NCBI GenBank assembly: GCA_947503625.1
Contig: CANNEK010000005.1
Location: 42,677 to 106,676, forward strand
Length of the DNA: 64,000 nucleotides
Source: an uncultured Kordiimonas sp.
GTDB lineage: Bacteria > Pseudomonadota > Alphaproteobacteria > Sphingomonadales > Kordiimonadaceae
Reading direction: 5' to 3'
This document shows positions 42,008 to 51,196 of the stretch, in pieces; position 1 is the stretch's first letter, and each line of letters opens with the position of its first letter. Position numbers and translations under genes: made by a program. The notes beneath the pieces were generated by a model, which did no database searches, was not told where the DNA came from, and saw only the letters and a program-made list of their open reading frames with translations.

Positions 42008-42892
42008 CTAATCAGCCGAACCAAGGGCGAGTATCAGGTCATCAAATGCCGGTGAGTTTCGCACCGTTTTTGACGCATCCATCATCAGGCTGCGGTCCAG
42101 TTTTACCCTTTTGTTCACCGGCACAACCAGCTCGCCTGTTTCAATATAGGGCCTTACCAGCGTTTCATGCCCCATAAGGATACCCGCCTCGTTCACTGCT
42201 TCCCTGATGGCAATATCATAGAGCGAAAAGGTTGGCCCCTGTACGGGGCGGCGCGCATCCGGCGCTGCTGCCGCGAACCACGTCTCCCAGTCGCCTCGCC
42301 ACGCTGCATCATGCAGGAAATTCTGCCCCTTCAGGTCATTCACGGAACCGATGTCCTGAGCCAGCGCGGGCGCGCATACCGGGAAGATAATGTCTTCTTC
42401 CAGCAGGATAAGAGACCCTTTTTCAGAGTTCTCCGTATAGAAGAAGCTCATGTCATAAGGTTCACGTTTCAAATTCGGGCGTCTTTCCATCGCGGAAACA
42501 GATACCGTTTCCACGCCCCATATCTCCCGAATGCTCTGCAGGCGGGGAGAAAGCCATATCTGGGCCACAGCCGGCAGCGCCGCGATGCGAAGGCTTTTTG
42601 TGGTCGCCTTTTCCTGCAAGGCCTGAACCGCGTCTCCGATCTGGTCGAAAGCGGCGGTAAAATCGTCGATGATGCTTCTGCCAAATTCTGTCAGACAGAC
42701 GCCCTGCGCCCGGCGTTCAAAAAGCTTCACGCCCGCCCAGGCCTCCACGGACTTGATATGCTGGGCAATCGCCCCGGCTGTAACGTTAAGCTCATCTGCC
42801 GCCGCAGAAAAACCACCCAGCCGCGCGGCGGCTTCAAATGCGCGCAGGGCATTGAGCGGTGGCCCTTTTAGCCTTGGTGGTGTGAGCGCCAC
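42008..42892 (-). CDS. LysR-family regulator (GcvA-like)
   Basis: A 294-residue LTTR. The N-terminal HTH begins LNALRAFEAAARLGGFSAAA, with DELNVTAGAIAQHIKSVEAW, the arrangement typical of the GcvA/AmpR subgroup, where A(I/V)SxQ is replaced here by GAIAQH. The effector domain starts LRIAALPAVAQIWLSPRLQ. It is divergent from the SHMT-like gene, with 120 bases between starts, so it probably controls the three-gene operon there. GcvA itself regulates glycine cleavage, which would suit an SHMT-like target, but that is inference. Confidence 0.93.
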   Translation of the reverse strand: MALTPPRLKGPPLNALRAFEAAARLGGFSAAADELNVTAGAIAQHIKSVEAWAGVKLFERRAQGVCLTEFGRSIIDDFTAAFDQIGDAVQALQEKATTKSLRIAALPAVAQIWLSPRLQSIREIWGVETVSVSAMERRPNLKREPYDMSFFYTENSEKGSLILLEEDIIFPVCAPALAQDIGSVNDLKGQNFLHDAAWRGDWETWFAAAAPDARRPVQGPTFSLYDIAIREAVNEAGILMGHETLVRPYIETGELVVPVNKRVKLDRSLMMDASKTVRNSPAFDDLILALGSAD

Positions 42893-43012
42893 GTTATTCC
42901 CCCTTTTTGGGTGTTACATATAGACCGAGTTTTTCTACGTATAAATAAAATTAATCTCCGTTGCCAGCTCATTTGTGCCGCGCCTATTTTGGCGCCAGCA
43001 AGGAGAACAGGC

Positions 43013-44362
43013 ATGACAACGCTTCGTCAGCGACACTGGACACCAGCGGCCAGTGAAGACTACATCCAGAAAATCGCGGCCTTCACAAATGCAGGAAGCC
43101 CGCAGGAGATTGACAGCCGTATCGCCCGGTTGGCGAAGAAGAACAACGAGATACACGAAACGGAATGTTTCAATCTTAACCCTGCCACCAATGTGATGAA
43201 TCCGCGTGCGCGGGAGGTTCTGGCAAGCGGACTGGGCGCGCGCCCGTCCCTGGGTTACCCGGCAGAAAAATATGAAACGGGCCTGGAAGCGCTGGAGGAA
43301 ATCGAGGTCATCACATCCGAGCTGTGTGCCGAGGTTTTCCAGGCGCCTTATTGTGAAGTTAGGGCTTTGTCCGGTGCCATGGCAAACCTGTTTGCCTTCA
43401 TGGCGATTTGCCAGCCCGGGGACGCCATCATTGTGCCGCCGGCCTCCATTGGCGGGCATGTGACACATCATCTGAACGGCTGTGCGGGGCGGTATCACCT
43501 GAAGGTCTATCAGGCACCTGTCGATGAAGACAGGTATTCGTATGATATCCCGGGCCTTATGCGCCTTGCCAAAGAGGTTCGCCCCAAACTGATTTCCATC
43601 GGCGGCAGCCTGAACCTGTTCCCGCATCCGGTGCAGGAAATCCGCGCGGTGGCTGATGAAGTCGGTGCAAAGGTGCTTTTCGATGCTGCTCATCTTTGCG
43701 GATTGATTGCAGGCCGCGTATGGGACAACCCCCTGCAGCAGGGCGCTCACCTGATGACCATGAGCACCTACAAAAGCCTTGGTGGCCCTTCGGGCGGCAT
43801 CCTGCTGACGAACGATGTTGCCATTTCGGAAAAACTTGACGCTATCGCCTATCCGGGGCTTACGGCCAATTTTGACATGGGGCGCGTGGCGGCCCTTGCC
43901 CTGACACTTCTGGATTGGCGCACCTTCGGCAATCAATATGCACAGGCCATGGTGGATGTGGCGCAGTCGCTGGCAGCGGCGATTGCACACGAAGGTATTC
44001 CGGTGTTTGCCCCGGCGCAGGGTTTTACCCGGTCGCACCAGTTCGCTATCGAAGCCACAGAATTTGGAGGGTCACGCCCCATGGCTGAAAAGCTGCGACA
44101 GGCAGGATTTCTGGCATGCGGCATCGGATTGCCGCTGCCGCAGGTTGCCGGTGACATGAACGGGTTGCGCATGGGGTCCCCTGAAATTGTGCGCTGGGGT
44201 GTAGGCCCGCAGGATACCGGGGTTCTGGCGGCTTTTATTGCAAAGGCGCTTGGAAGTGACAGCCCCGGTGAACTTGCGCCAGCGGTTGCCCGCCTCCGCC
44301 GCAGCTTCCATGAACTGCATTTCATGCACCATGGCGACTGTAGCAAGTCAGCAGGCGAGTGA
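43013..44362 (+). CDS. Serine hydroxymethyltransferase-like PLP enzyme
   Basis: A 449-residue fold-type I PLP enzyme related to SHMT but divergent from housekeeping GlyA. Landmarks are LNPATNVMNPRAREVLASGL, the AGYPAEKY-like LGYPAEKYETGLEALEEIE, VRALSGAMANLFAFMAI, KVLFDAAHLCGLIAGRVWDN (the Asp that contacts the pyridine N) and MSTYKSLGGPSGGILL, where the Lys aligns with the PLP lysine of the THKTLRGP motif. Loss of the second Thr and His around the Lys points to a different reaction, for example an aldolase or transferase on a modified amino acid. AGGAG precedes the ATG at 43013. Its stop overlaps the next gene's GTG. Confidence 0.88.
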   Translation: MTTLRQRHWTPAASEDYIQKIAAFTNAGSPQEIDSRIARLAKKNNEIHETECFNLNPATNVMNPRAREVLASGLGARPSLGYPAEKYETGLEALEEIEVITSELCAEVFQAPYCEVRALSGAMANLFAFMAICQPGDAIIVPPASIGGHVTHHLNGCAGRYHLKVYQAPVDEDRYSYDIPGLMRLAKEVRPKLISIGGSLNLFPHPVQEIRAVADEVGAKVLFDAAHLCGLIAGRVWDNPLQQGAHLMTMSTYKSLGGPSGGILLTNDVAISEKLDAIAYPGLTANFDMGRVAALALTLLDWRTFGNQYAQAMVDVAQSLAAAIAHEGIPVFAPAQGFTRSHQFAIEATEFGGSRPMAEKLRQAGFLACGIGLPLPQVAGDMNGLRMGSPEIVRWGVGPQDTGVLAAFIAKALGSDSPGELAPAVARLRRSFHELHFMHHGDCSKSAGE

Positions 44363-45084
44363 AGCCAATGATAATCAGCAAAGAAAAAATGATGATTGCC
44401 GCAGTGGTGCTGGCAGGCAGTTCAGCTGCCGCGTTACCCTTGTTCATCAGCCTGTTCCCGGTTCCCATTGGCGCGGGCTCAATCGGGCAATTTGTGTCCC
44501 TGCATTTGCACGAAGACTTCGGGACACGAATATGGCTGACATACATCTATTTTCCTGCGGCCATAACAATCCACTATCTGACGCTGCCCACACAGGGCGG
44601 GAAAAAAGTGTTTTTCCTGCTGGGGTTTGCCTTCTTCTTTGCCGGAAATGTAATAGACCTGCTGTACCGCGCTATCCAGTATGACGTTGTGCATCTTAAC
44701 TGGGCCGCCGAATATCTGGGGGCATCTTCAGATGCTGCCCGCCAGCGCTATGCGGAAAAAATCACTGGTTTTAGCGAGCTTGCCCCCGCCGTAAGCTTCA
44801 GTTTCGCGCTTCTCTTTTTCCTCGGGCGCAGCATGATGGGCGCCAGCCTGTGGCTGAACTCAACCCGGCTGGAAAAATGCGTATCAGCGAGCCTGATTGT
44901 CAACGGGCTCTGGAACATCCTGCCCCACACAGGCCATACCTTTGGTGGTTTTGTCGGGGCCTCCTACATCTATGTGTGGTGCCTTAGTCTTGTGCTGGTC
45001 ACCATACTCGCTGCAACACGCGTTTGCCCGAAACCGAATACAAACGCCTGCGCACCAACGCATGGTCCGGGCAAAGAGGCCTGA
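44359..45084 (+). CDS. Membrane protein in the SHMT-like/amidohydrolase operon
   Basis: A 241-residue integral membrane protein with six or seven helices (MIAAVVLAGSSAAALPLFIS; YIYFPAAITIHYLTL; VFFLLGFAFFFAGNVIDLLY; ELAPAVSFSFALLFFLG; VSASLIVNGLWNILP; SYIYVWCLSLVLVTILAAT). The family is not recognised. Its GTG start overlaps the upstream stop (GTGA), indicating translational coupling; an ATG at 44368 is the alternative start. It may transport or sense the operon's substrate, which is inference from position only. Confidence 0.8.
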   Translation: MKPMIISKEKMMIAAVVLAGSSAAALPLFISLFPVPIGAGSIGQFVSLHLHEDFGTRIWLTYIYFPAAITIHYLTLPTQGGKKVFFLLGFAFFFAGNVIDLLYRAIQYDVVHLNWAAEYLGASSDAARQRYAEKITGFSELAPAVSFSFALLFFLGRSMMGASLWLNSTRLEKCVSASLIVNGLWNILPHTGHTFGGFVGASYIYVWCLSLVLVTILAATRVCPKPNTNACAPTHGPGKEA

Positions 45085-45086
45085 CC

Positions 45087-46343
45087 ATGGCAACGGCACC
45101 GCACCCGAACACAATCAAGCTGTTCAATGCCCTTGTTTTCGACGGCGATAGCGAGGAACTGACAGAGAATGGCAGCCTCTTCATTGAAGGGGACACGATC
45201 CGCGAGGTGTCTTCATCCGACATAAAAACGCCGGCAGATCTTGTGATAGACTGTGAGCACAACTTCCTGATGCCCGGTTTGATCGACCTTCACTTCCATG
45301 TCTATTCGGTGACGTTTGATTTGCGGAAGCTGGACCAGCTGCCGTCAACGATCCTCACCCTCTATGCGGCCAAACATCTGGAAGCGTCCCTTCTGCGCGG
45401 CTTTACAAGCCTACGAGACCCGGGCGGTGCGGATTGCAGCCTTCATATGGCCATTGAACAGGGCCTGATCAAAGGCCCGAGACTGTTCTTTGGCGGGAAA
45501 GCACTTTCGCAGACCGGCGGGCACGGCGATACAAGACTACCGCATGAGGAAAGCATCTGCGGCTGCGCATCCTCCAACATTCTCTGCCACACCGTTGACG
45601 GCGTGGATGCCGTCCGCAAAGCTGCACGCGAAGAACTCCGCAAAGGAGCCCATCACGTCAAGGTCCATGTTTCCGGTGGCGTTGGGTCCCAGTCCGACCC
45701 CATATGGATGAACCAGTTTACCGATGAGGAACTGCGCGCGGTCGTGGCGGAGGCAGTCTCCAGGCGAAAGTATGTTGCTGCACACTGTCATACGGATGAT
45801 GGTGCACGGCGTTGTGTGGCAGCAGGCATTCGTTCCATCGAACACGGCACACATATAACGCCCGAAACCGCAGCACTCATTGCCTCGTCGGGCGGTGTAT
45901 ATGTGGTTCCAACATTCGCCGTCATCCACCAGATTCTTGAGTACGGGCCTGACACCGGATTAAGCCGGGCAAGCGTGCAAAAAAGCGCTGGCCTTCTGGA
46001 ACAGATGTCGCAGTCCCTGGAAAATTGCCGACGAGCAGGCGTGGGCGTAGGACTCGGTACAGATATTTTTGGCACACGCTTTCATCCGCTGCAGTCCAAA
46101 GAGTTTTCTTACCGGTCCGCGCTGGAAAAGCCGATAGAAACCTTGCGGTCCGCCACCTCGATGAATGCCGAAATCATGCAGCAATGCCATCAGGTTGGCA
46201 GAATTGTGCCGGGCCACAAGGCGGATGTTATCCTGGTGAAAGGCAATCCCCTTAAGGATATCACTGTCCTCGAGCGATATGAAACACACATGCCGCTTAT
46301 CATGAAAAACGGGGAAATCGTAAAAAACGCCATGCCGGTATGA
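45087..46343 (+). CDS. Amidohydrolase (imidazolonepropionase/prolidase-like)
   Basis: A 418-residue metal-dependent TIM-barrel hydrolase. The N-terminal composite domain leads to LMPGLIDLHFHVYSVTFDL (HxH metal ligands), then KVHVSGGVGSQSDPIWMNQ with the likely bridging Lys region, VAAHCHTDDGARRCVAAGI and RSIEHGTHITPETA (two more His), and VGVGLGTDIFGTRFHPLQ with the conserved Asp. The closing GHKADVILVKGNPLKDI is typical of the subfamily that includes Xaa-Pro dipeptidases and related N-acyl or peptide hydrolases. The ATG at 45087 lies two bases after the previous stop. With the SHMT-like enzyme it suggests a catabolic route for a modified amino acid or peptide. Confidence 0.92.
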   Translation: MATAPHPNTIKLFNALVFDGDSEELTENGSLFIEGDTIREVSSSDIKTPADLVIDCEHNFLMPGLIDLHFHVYSVTFDLRKLDQLPSTILTLYAAKHLEASLLRGFTSLRDPGGADCSLHMAIEQGLIKGPRLFFGGKALSQTGGHGDTRLPHEESICGCASSNILCHTVDGVDAVRKAAREELRKGAHHVKVHVSGGVGSQSDPIWMNQFTDEELRAVVAEAVSRRKYVAAHCHTDDGARRCVAAGIRSIEHGTHITPETAALIASSGGVYVVPTFAVIHQILEYGPDTGLSRASVQKSAGLLEQMSQSLENCRRAGVGVGLGTDIFGTRFHPLQSKEFSYRSALEKPIETLRSATSMNAEIMQQCHQVGRIVPGHKADVILVKGNPLKDITVLERYETHMPLIMKNGEIVKNAMPV

Positions 46344-46457
46344 CCAGATTCCTGACCGGTGCACGCAGCACGGCATTGACACGTCCAGCTATCCCGCGGG
46401 GATTGTGGGGCGCCAAACCGGCAAGCAAACCTGAAACAGTGTTTTTCCCGACCGTAT

Positions 46458-47324
46458 TTATTGTTCGGGCCTGAGGTCTTCGATGATTTGTGCGTCTACC
46501 CAAAACGTATCTGGATTGTCCGGGCCCATATTGCGGTTGAAGAAAAGATACTGGCCATCGGGTGTGACAAAGGCAGCGAACTCTGATGACGGTGTATTGA
46601 CGCTATCGCCAAATTTAATTGCCTCACCCCAAGCGCCATCAGGCTCCTTGAAACTGATAAAGAGGTCTGCGTTACGCACGTCGCTGTCGCGCTGGCCGTC
46701 CCAGATGATGTAGCTCTCATCCGGCGCTAAGAAGGGATGGGCATTCCACTGGCCGGTGTTGATTTCCTTGGGAAGTGGCTTTGGTACTTCCCGCTTGCCG
46801 TCGATCAGTCTGGAGTAGCGGAGAACGCTGTTATCCTTCGCTTCGTCCATCACGATCGTACCGCTGTCGGATGCGGTCACCCGCATGATGCGAATATCTT
46901 CAAAGTCTGGCCCCAGCCGCTTGGGCTCCGACCAACCCTCGGTCGTGCGCTCCTTGTAACTTCTGCCGAAAAACATGGTCTTGCCGTCAGTGGAGAGGGT
47001 GGGCGTGCCACGCCGCTCCCCGATCACTCGCGGATGCCATTTGCCCTCTTTCTGTTCGTAGACAATAAATTGCTGCTCTGGTTCGGTGTCCGCGTTCACC
47101 TCCCGAACCCAGTAAAGCTCTTTCATGCCCGGCGCAAAGACCACGCCGTATTCCCAACCGTTGGTCGAGATAACGCCGGGCGCAAAAACCTCAGGAGTCG
47201 GACCCGGGGGCGTTTGCCCCAGATAAGGGCCTTCGAGCAGAAGCAACTCATCCCCGGCTTGGCCTAAGCCACTCATCACCGATGCAGAAAGGATGAAAAC
47301 CGTTGATGCGAAAACAGATTTCAT
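46458..47324 (-). CDS. Exported PD40/WD40-like beta-propeller protein
   Basis: A 288-residue precursor with signal peptide KSVFASTVFILSASVMSGLG. The mature part contains PD40-type repeats: GVVFAPGMKELYWVRE, GTPTLSTDGKTMFFGRS, HPFLAPDESYIIWDGQRDSD and FVTPDGQYLFFNRNMG, each with the (S/A/T)PDG-x-x-hhF pattern of TolB-like propellers. A role in binding peptides or carbohydrates is usual for this group; no enzyme domain is attached. MKSVFAS at 47324 gives the signal peptide; codons further upstream overlap the preceding gene. It follows the serine hydrolase by ten bases in the same direction. Confidence 0.88.
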   Translation of the reverse strand: MKSVFASTVFILSASVMSGLGQAGDELLLLEGPYLGQTPPGPTPEVFAPGVISTNGWEYGVVFAPGMKELYWVREVNADTEPEQQFIVYEQKEGKWHPRVIGERRGTPTLSTDGKTMFFGRSYKERTTEGWSEPKRLGPDFEDIRIMRVTASDSGTIVMDEAKDNSVLRYSRLIDGKREVPKPLPKEINTGQWNAHPFLAPDESYIIWDGQRDSDVRNADLFISFKEPDGAWGEAIKFGDSVNTPSSEFAAFVTPDGQYLFFNRNMGPDNPDTFWVDAQIIEDLRPEQ

Positions 47325-47334
47325 GATTCCCACC

Positions 47335-48525
47335 TTATTCAGCAAAAGCAGGCAGGACGACGTTTTCAATCTCGGGCATGAGATTGCCGTCCCTGCCATA
47401 GCCGGTGAACACAATCACAAGGTCAAGCTCATCCACCGCTATGACGCGTTGGTCGCCGCCACCCCAGGCAAAGGTAGCATTGACGGTCTTTTCACCGACT
47501 GTAACTGGCGTGTGATAGAAGAAATAACCGTAGCGGTAGGTTTGGGGCATCCAGTCCTGAGTTGGCTTGACAAGGCCACTGGTGGCCACGGCGAGATACT
47601 CTGCTGGAATAAGTTGTTCGCCGTTCCATTTGCCTTCGTTGAGCACGAGGCTGCCAATTTTAAGCATGTCTCGCGATGTCATGCTCACCATCCAGCCCGC
47701 TTGTGGCAGGCCGCTGGGATGGGTGTCCCAGCTGTAATTGGAGATGCCCAGTTTATCGAGAACTTCATTTTTGATGAATTCCTCAGCGCTGCCCGGAACG
47801 ACGGCATCGATAACCGTCATCACCAGCATGGGGTTGAAGTTGCCGTACAGGTAGGTCTGAGACTCGTCAGTAATCGGCTCACTTTGCTCCAGAAGAGACT
47901 GAACCAGGAGCTGCCCCTTAACCGCGTCCGTGTTTTTCTCGTGCTCTTCCCATTTTTCACGCTCGATGGTAAGCCCTCCTTGCATGGTCAGAGCCTTGTG
48001 AAGGGTGATCTTTTCAGCACCATCCACGAGTTTTGAACGGTCCAGATCACCCAGAAAGTCAATCGATGGCTTTTGGAGGTCCGCCATTGTCAGATAGCCC
48101 ATCTGCATCGCACGGCCCAGTATCAGGCTGGTATAGCCTTTGGTGGCTGACGCTTGTGGGTGCGCCAGATTGATGCGACCGCGCCGATAGTAACTTTCAA
48201 AGATGAGCTTGCCTTTGTGGGCGATAAGCAGGCTGTCGTAGCTGCCGTGCTTGCCTTCAGCGATCTCCTCGGCCAGCTTGACAATTGCGGCTTTTTCGCC
48301 GCCGTCCACGCCCAGTTCCCCCACTGGGAAAGCGCCGCCTCTAACGGCTGGCGCGGTGGCGACGTAGGCTTTTTCCAGGGGAGCAAGGTCCCGGAACGAG
48401 AGCTCGGCTTCAGCCGCTGTGGCCTCTGCTGTGGACTCATTGTCTTGAGCACTTGCCGCTAGGCTACTTAAGCCGCTTAACAGGATGACAGCAATCAGGT
48501 TTTTTAGGTTGGCGTTGATAGGCAT
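47335..48525 (-). CDS. Exported serine hydrolase (beta-lactamase fold), copy 3
   Basis: A 396-residue precursor with a signal peptide ending AVILLSGLSSLAASAQ. The active-site SxxK is in HPQASATKGYTSLILG, the YxN in SQTYLYGNFNPMLV, and FAWGGGDQRVIAV takes the KTG position. Between the signal and the core lies a 60-residue acidic stretch (NESTAEATAAEAELSFRDLA). It is unrelated at close range to the two hydrolases at 29.9-32.2 kb. It forms a minus-strand cluster with the propeller protein and the alpha/beta hydrolase, all exported, suggesting joint use of an extracellular or periplasmic substrate. Confidence 0.9.
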   Translation of the reverse strand: MPINANLKNLIAVILLSGLSSLAASAQDNESTAEATAAEAELSFRDLAPLEKAYVATAPAVRGGAFPVGELGVDGGEKAAIVKLAEEIAEGKHGSYDSLLIAHKGKLIFESYYRRGRINLAHPQASATKGYTSLILGRAMQMGYLTMADLQKPSIDFLGDLDRSKLVDGAEKITLHKALTMQGGLTIEREKWEEHEKNTDAVKGQLLVQSLLEQSEPITDESQTYLYGNFNPMLVMTVIDAVVPGSAEEFIKNEVLDKLGISNYSWDTHPSGLPQAGWMVSMTSRDMLKIGSLVLNEGKWNGEQLIPAEYLAVATSGLVKPTQDWMPQTYRYGYFFYHTPVTVGEKTVNATFAWGGGDQRVIAVDELDLVIVFTGYGRDGNLMPEIENVVLPAFAE

Positions 48526-48576
48526 GTCTGGCTCCCGGAACATGTCGTTGATGAATAAAGGATATTGGTACAGCGA

Positions 48577-49452
48577 TCAGTCAGCTGTCAGGTCAGACAG
48601 CCATTTGAAACTACGCACGGCAGTTGCCGGGAAGGCCTCTGAATGACCAGACTGTTCAACAACCTCAAGCTCTTTCAAGGTCAAGCCCGCGTTTGTGCGG
48701 CGTTGAAGCAGCGACATGAGAGCGTTGATGTTGTCCATTTCGTCCGTTTCCTTTTCGCCCACGCTCACATAGACATTCACGTTGAGCATCTCCCGCGTGG
48801 CTTCAGATTTTGCTGCAAGATTTTGAATGAAAGCGAGGCTTTCAGCATTGAAGGCCGGGCTGCCCAGCACATAATGCCTGAAAGTGTCAGGCTCCTCAAA
48901 AAGGATAAATGACCCAAATGCGCCGCCAAGCGAGAAGCCGAAATAGATACGCTCGGCCGGGTCGGTCTGATAATTGGCCTCAACATATTTAATAACGTCG
49001 TCGCGAATAAAGGTGAGGTGGTTCGAAGCCTGCCCAACTTTATATTTGGCCTGAGTTTCGGGATCAGAAGCCGGTGTAACCGTATAATCCCGGAACCGGC
49101 TGATGAAAGGCCGCTCGTCGCCTTCGAAATCGCCGCTGGCGTTCTTTTGCCAGGAGATCGCTACAACGATGGCATTTGGCAGCACAAATTCAGCAGCCCC
49201 GGACAGCATTTCCATGTGCCATGCGCCGTCCGTTGTATAAACAACGGGATGCCTGGTATCAGCGTTTTTCGCATAGTCTTCCGGTAGCTTGATATAAAGC
49301 TCGTATTGCCTGTCCGTTTTGCTGTCCCGAATGGGCACCACTTCAGATCTCGGCATTTCATAGGGTGCTGGCTCGCTGGCATGCCCGCTCGTCAGCGGAA
49401 GACCGAAAGCCAGAAAAAACGAAATAACGACAGCAGCAATTTTCTTCATCAT
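48577..49452 (-). CDS. Exported alpha/beta hydrolase (esterase D / Fes-like)
   Basis: A 291-residue precursor with signal peptide AAVVISFFLAFGLPLTSGHA. It has the esterase-D fold: YELYIKLPEDYAKN, RHPVVYTTDGAWHMEML, VVAISWQ, the nucleophile elbow IYFGFSLGGAFGSFILF (Ser in GFSLGG), VNVYVSVGEKETDE for the acid loop, and a His near the end in VVEQSGHSEAFPATAV. Homologues cleave enterobactin-like siderophore esters or other acyl esters. No siderophore genes are nearby, so the substrate is open. It leads the three-gene minus-strand cluster of exported proteins. Confidence 0.9.
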   Translation of the reverse strand: MMKKIAAVVISFFLAFGLPLTSGHASEPAPYEMPRSEVVPIRDSKTDRQYELYIKLPEDYAKNADTRHPVVYTTDGAWHMEMLSGAAEFVLPNAIVVAISWQKNASGDFEGDERPFISRFRDYTVTPASDPETQAKYKVGQASNHLTFIRDDVIKYVEANYQTDPAERIYFGFSLGGAFGSFILFEEPDTFRHYVLGSPAFNAESLAFIQNLAAKSEATREMLNVNVYVSVGEKETDEMDNINALMSLLQRRTNAGLTLKELEVVEQSGHSEAFPATAVRSFKWLSDLTAD

Positions 49453-49621
49453 GTTTCCCTATCATTGCGGCGAACAGGTCGCCTTCATGTCGCTGTTTCG
49501 CCGCATGTCTGCATATATAGAAAGTTATACAACGGAACTGCGATGAACTGTGCCACGCGAGAGGTAAAATGTGAAGTTATAACAATACTTTTAAGTGTTG
49601 GATTTAGATGTTGCCCTGCCT

Positions 49622-50338
49622 TCAGTCGCCCTCAATACCGAGGAACCGGAAAGTGAAGCCCAGCGTATTGACAGAACCATGTGCAAGAAACAGTGGCCAC
49701 AGGTTATGGCGGCCCCGTTTCACATAATAAATCCCCAAACTTAGCCCGATGCAGCCGGTGATGACCGCACCGTGCATGCCCTGATAATAATAGTGCCGGT
49801 AACCAAAGAATGCCGCTGCCAGAACCACAGCAACAGGTGTCGCCCATCTCATGTCACCAAACACGGCTTCCAGCCTGTTGATAATAAAGGCCCTGAACAG
49901 AAGCTCCTCGAAAAAGGCCGTATGCGTCCAGATGAGCCCCAGATGCATGAGGTAGGCCGCCACATCGCCTTCGATGTCACCAAACCGGTTTGTTCTCGGC
50001 TGCCTCTCAAAGAACAGGTCTGCAATTGCGCTGCTAACCCCGGAGGTCAGTATAATCAGGAACAGCACAAAGGCGGCCCACAGAATGGCCTTGAGCCAGC
50101 TGTCGGGCTTTTTGAAGCCCAGGTCAGCCCAGCGCATGCCCCGCCTGTACAAAAGCCATGTGCCGACAAACATGGCGCTCAGCGTCGAAGCCGGTCCGCC
50201 CCAAACCTCTGAGAGCAAACGCACGCTTTGCTTGACGACAATCAGCACTGTCAGAATAATCAAAAGATCGAAGAGTGCACCGCGATCAAATCTGCTGGTC
50301 TTTGGCGCCGTTGCTGCCCGTGGCCCGGTGTGGGTCAT
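49622..50338 (-). CDS. CPBP-family intramembrane metalloprotease
   Basis: A 238-residue membrane protein with six to eight helices. The Abi/CPBP motifs are FFEELLFRAFIINRLE (EExxxR), FFGYRHYYYQGMHGAV (FxxxH region) and FLAHGSVNTLGF (HxxxN), the zinc-binding and catalytic set related to Rce1 prenyl-protein proteases. The N-terminal 70 residues contain two extra helices. Bacterial members mature peptides, control anti-sigma factors or give bacteriocin immunity; the role here is unknown. It is alone, minus strand, with about 170-base gaps on both sides. Confidence 0.9.
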   Translation of the reverse strand: MTHTGPRAATAPKTSRFDRGALFDLLIILTVLIVVKQSVRLLSEVWGGPASTLSAMFVGTWLLYRRGMRWADLGFKKPDSWLKAILWAAFVLFLIILTSGVSSAIADLFFERQPRTNRFGDIEGDVAAYLMHLGLIWTHTAFFEELLFRAFIINRLEAVFGDMRWATPVAVVLAAAFFGYRHYYYQGMHGAVITGCIGLSLGIYYVKRGRHNLWPLFLAHGSVNTLGFTFRFLGIEGD

Positions 50339-50515
50339 TGTATCCTCCCGCGTCTATAGGTGCAGGTCTTTCGCCCGCTACCTGTTTTTGGCAGACCGTA
50401 GCGGCGGCAGTGTCAAATCAGTGTCAAATCACTAGAAAATCTCAGACAGCGGACAGAAGGCGGTAGAAAAAGCCACGAAGGCGCGGCGTTTAATTAACGG
50501 ATAGCGAGCGGCCGG

Positions 50516-50821
50516 CTACTCGGGCGTTACGGTTTCATCACCCACTTCAACATACGGGGTAGCGCTAACCAAAGTAGCAAGCGCATGCAAACTCTTCATA
50601 CTTTGGTGCTTTGCCTGCCGGATAAAGGCGCGCCACTGCTCCTCTGTCTGCCACGTTGCCATGGTGATCATCTCGCCGGGATTTTCGATCGACCGCAGAC
50701 AGATACTGCCGAGCGCACCCTCAGTATGATCATGGATCGCTCTGGTGGTTTTTTGCCAGGTCGTTTCGAATTCCGCCTGATGCCCGGGCGCAACTTTCCA
50801 TCGGTAGACAACGCGTATCAT
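50516..50821 (-). CDS. Antibiotic biosynthesis monooxygenase-fold protein
   Basis: A 101-residue dimeric alpha/beta-barrel protein of the ABM family. It opens MIRVVYRWKVAPGHQAEFET with WQKTTRAIHDHTEGALGSIC, then MITMATWQTEEQWRAFIRQ, the strand-helix-strand pattern of ABM. No heme or cofactor ligand is clear. It follows the DUF1428 gene by 18 bases on the same strand, so the two small ferredoxin-like-fold proteins are probably co-transcribed. Confidence 0.88.
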   Translation of the reverse strand: MIRVVYRWKVAPGHQAEFETTWQKTTRAIHDHTEGALGSICLRSIENPGEMITMATWQTEEQWRAFIRQAKHQSMKSLHALATLVSATPYVEVGDETVTPE

Positions 50822-50839
50822 ACGTGTGAGACCCTGTCC

Positions 50840-51196
50840 CTAGACGTCGACAATTGTCTCGAAGCCACCATAGATCAAGCGCTTACCGTCAAACGGCATC
50901 TCGCTCATGTCGGCACCTGCGGCCTCCATGTCGGCAAAAACTTTTGGATTGCCGGCCTCCCGTGCGGCTTTGTCCGGCCAGATGACACACGAGAAGACAA
51001 CCGTTTCGTCTTCCTTTGCTTTCACGGCACCGTAAAAATCGGTCACCTCGCCCTTCGGCACATCGTCCCCCCAGCACTCAATCAGCTGGATGGCGCCATG
51101 CCTTTTGAAAAATACAGCGGCTTCGGCTGCGTGCTTGCGATACTTTTCCTTGTTCGCTGTCGGTACAGCAGCAACAAATCCGTCGACATAGGTCAT
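50840..51196 (-). CDS. DUF1428 protein
   Basis: A 118-residue protein of DUF1428, a small ferredoxin-like-fold family related to ABM. Characteristic features are the opening MTYVDGFVAAVPTANKEKYR, the central WGDDVPKGEVTDFYGAVKAK and VFSCVIWPDKAAREAGNPKV, and the ending DMSEMPFDGKRLIYGGFETI. Function is unknown. It is adjacent to the ABM-fold gene and close to cytochrome b561. Confidence 0.92.
   Translation of the reverse strand: MTYVDGFVAAVPTANKEKYRKHAAEAAVFFKRHGAIQLIECWGDDVPKGEVTDFYGAVKAKEDETVVFSCVIWPDKAAREAGNPKVFADMEAAGADMSEMPFDGKRLIYGGFETIVDV

Noticed and set aside
42935..44038. Minus-strand frame of about 365 codons opposite the SHMT-like gene
   Set aside because: The plus-strand PLP-enzyme motifs are clear and the frame ends in the LysR/SHMT spacer without a start signal.
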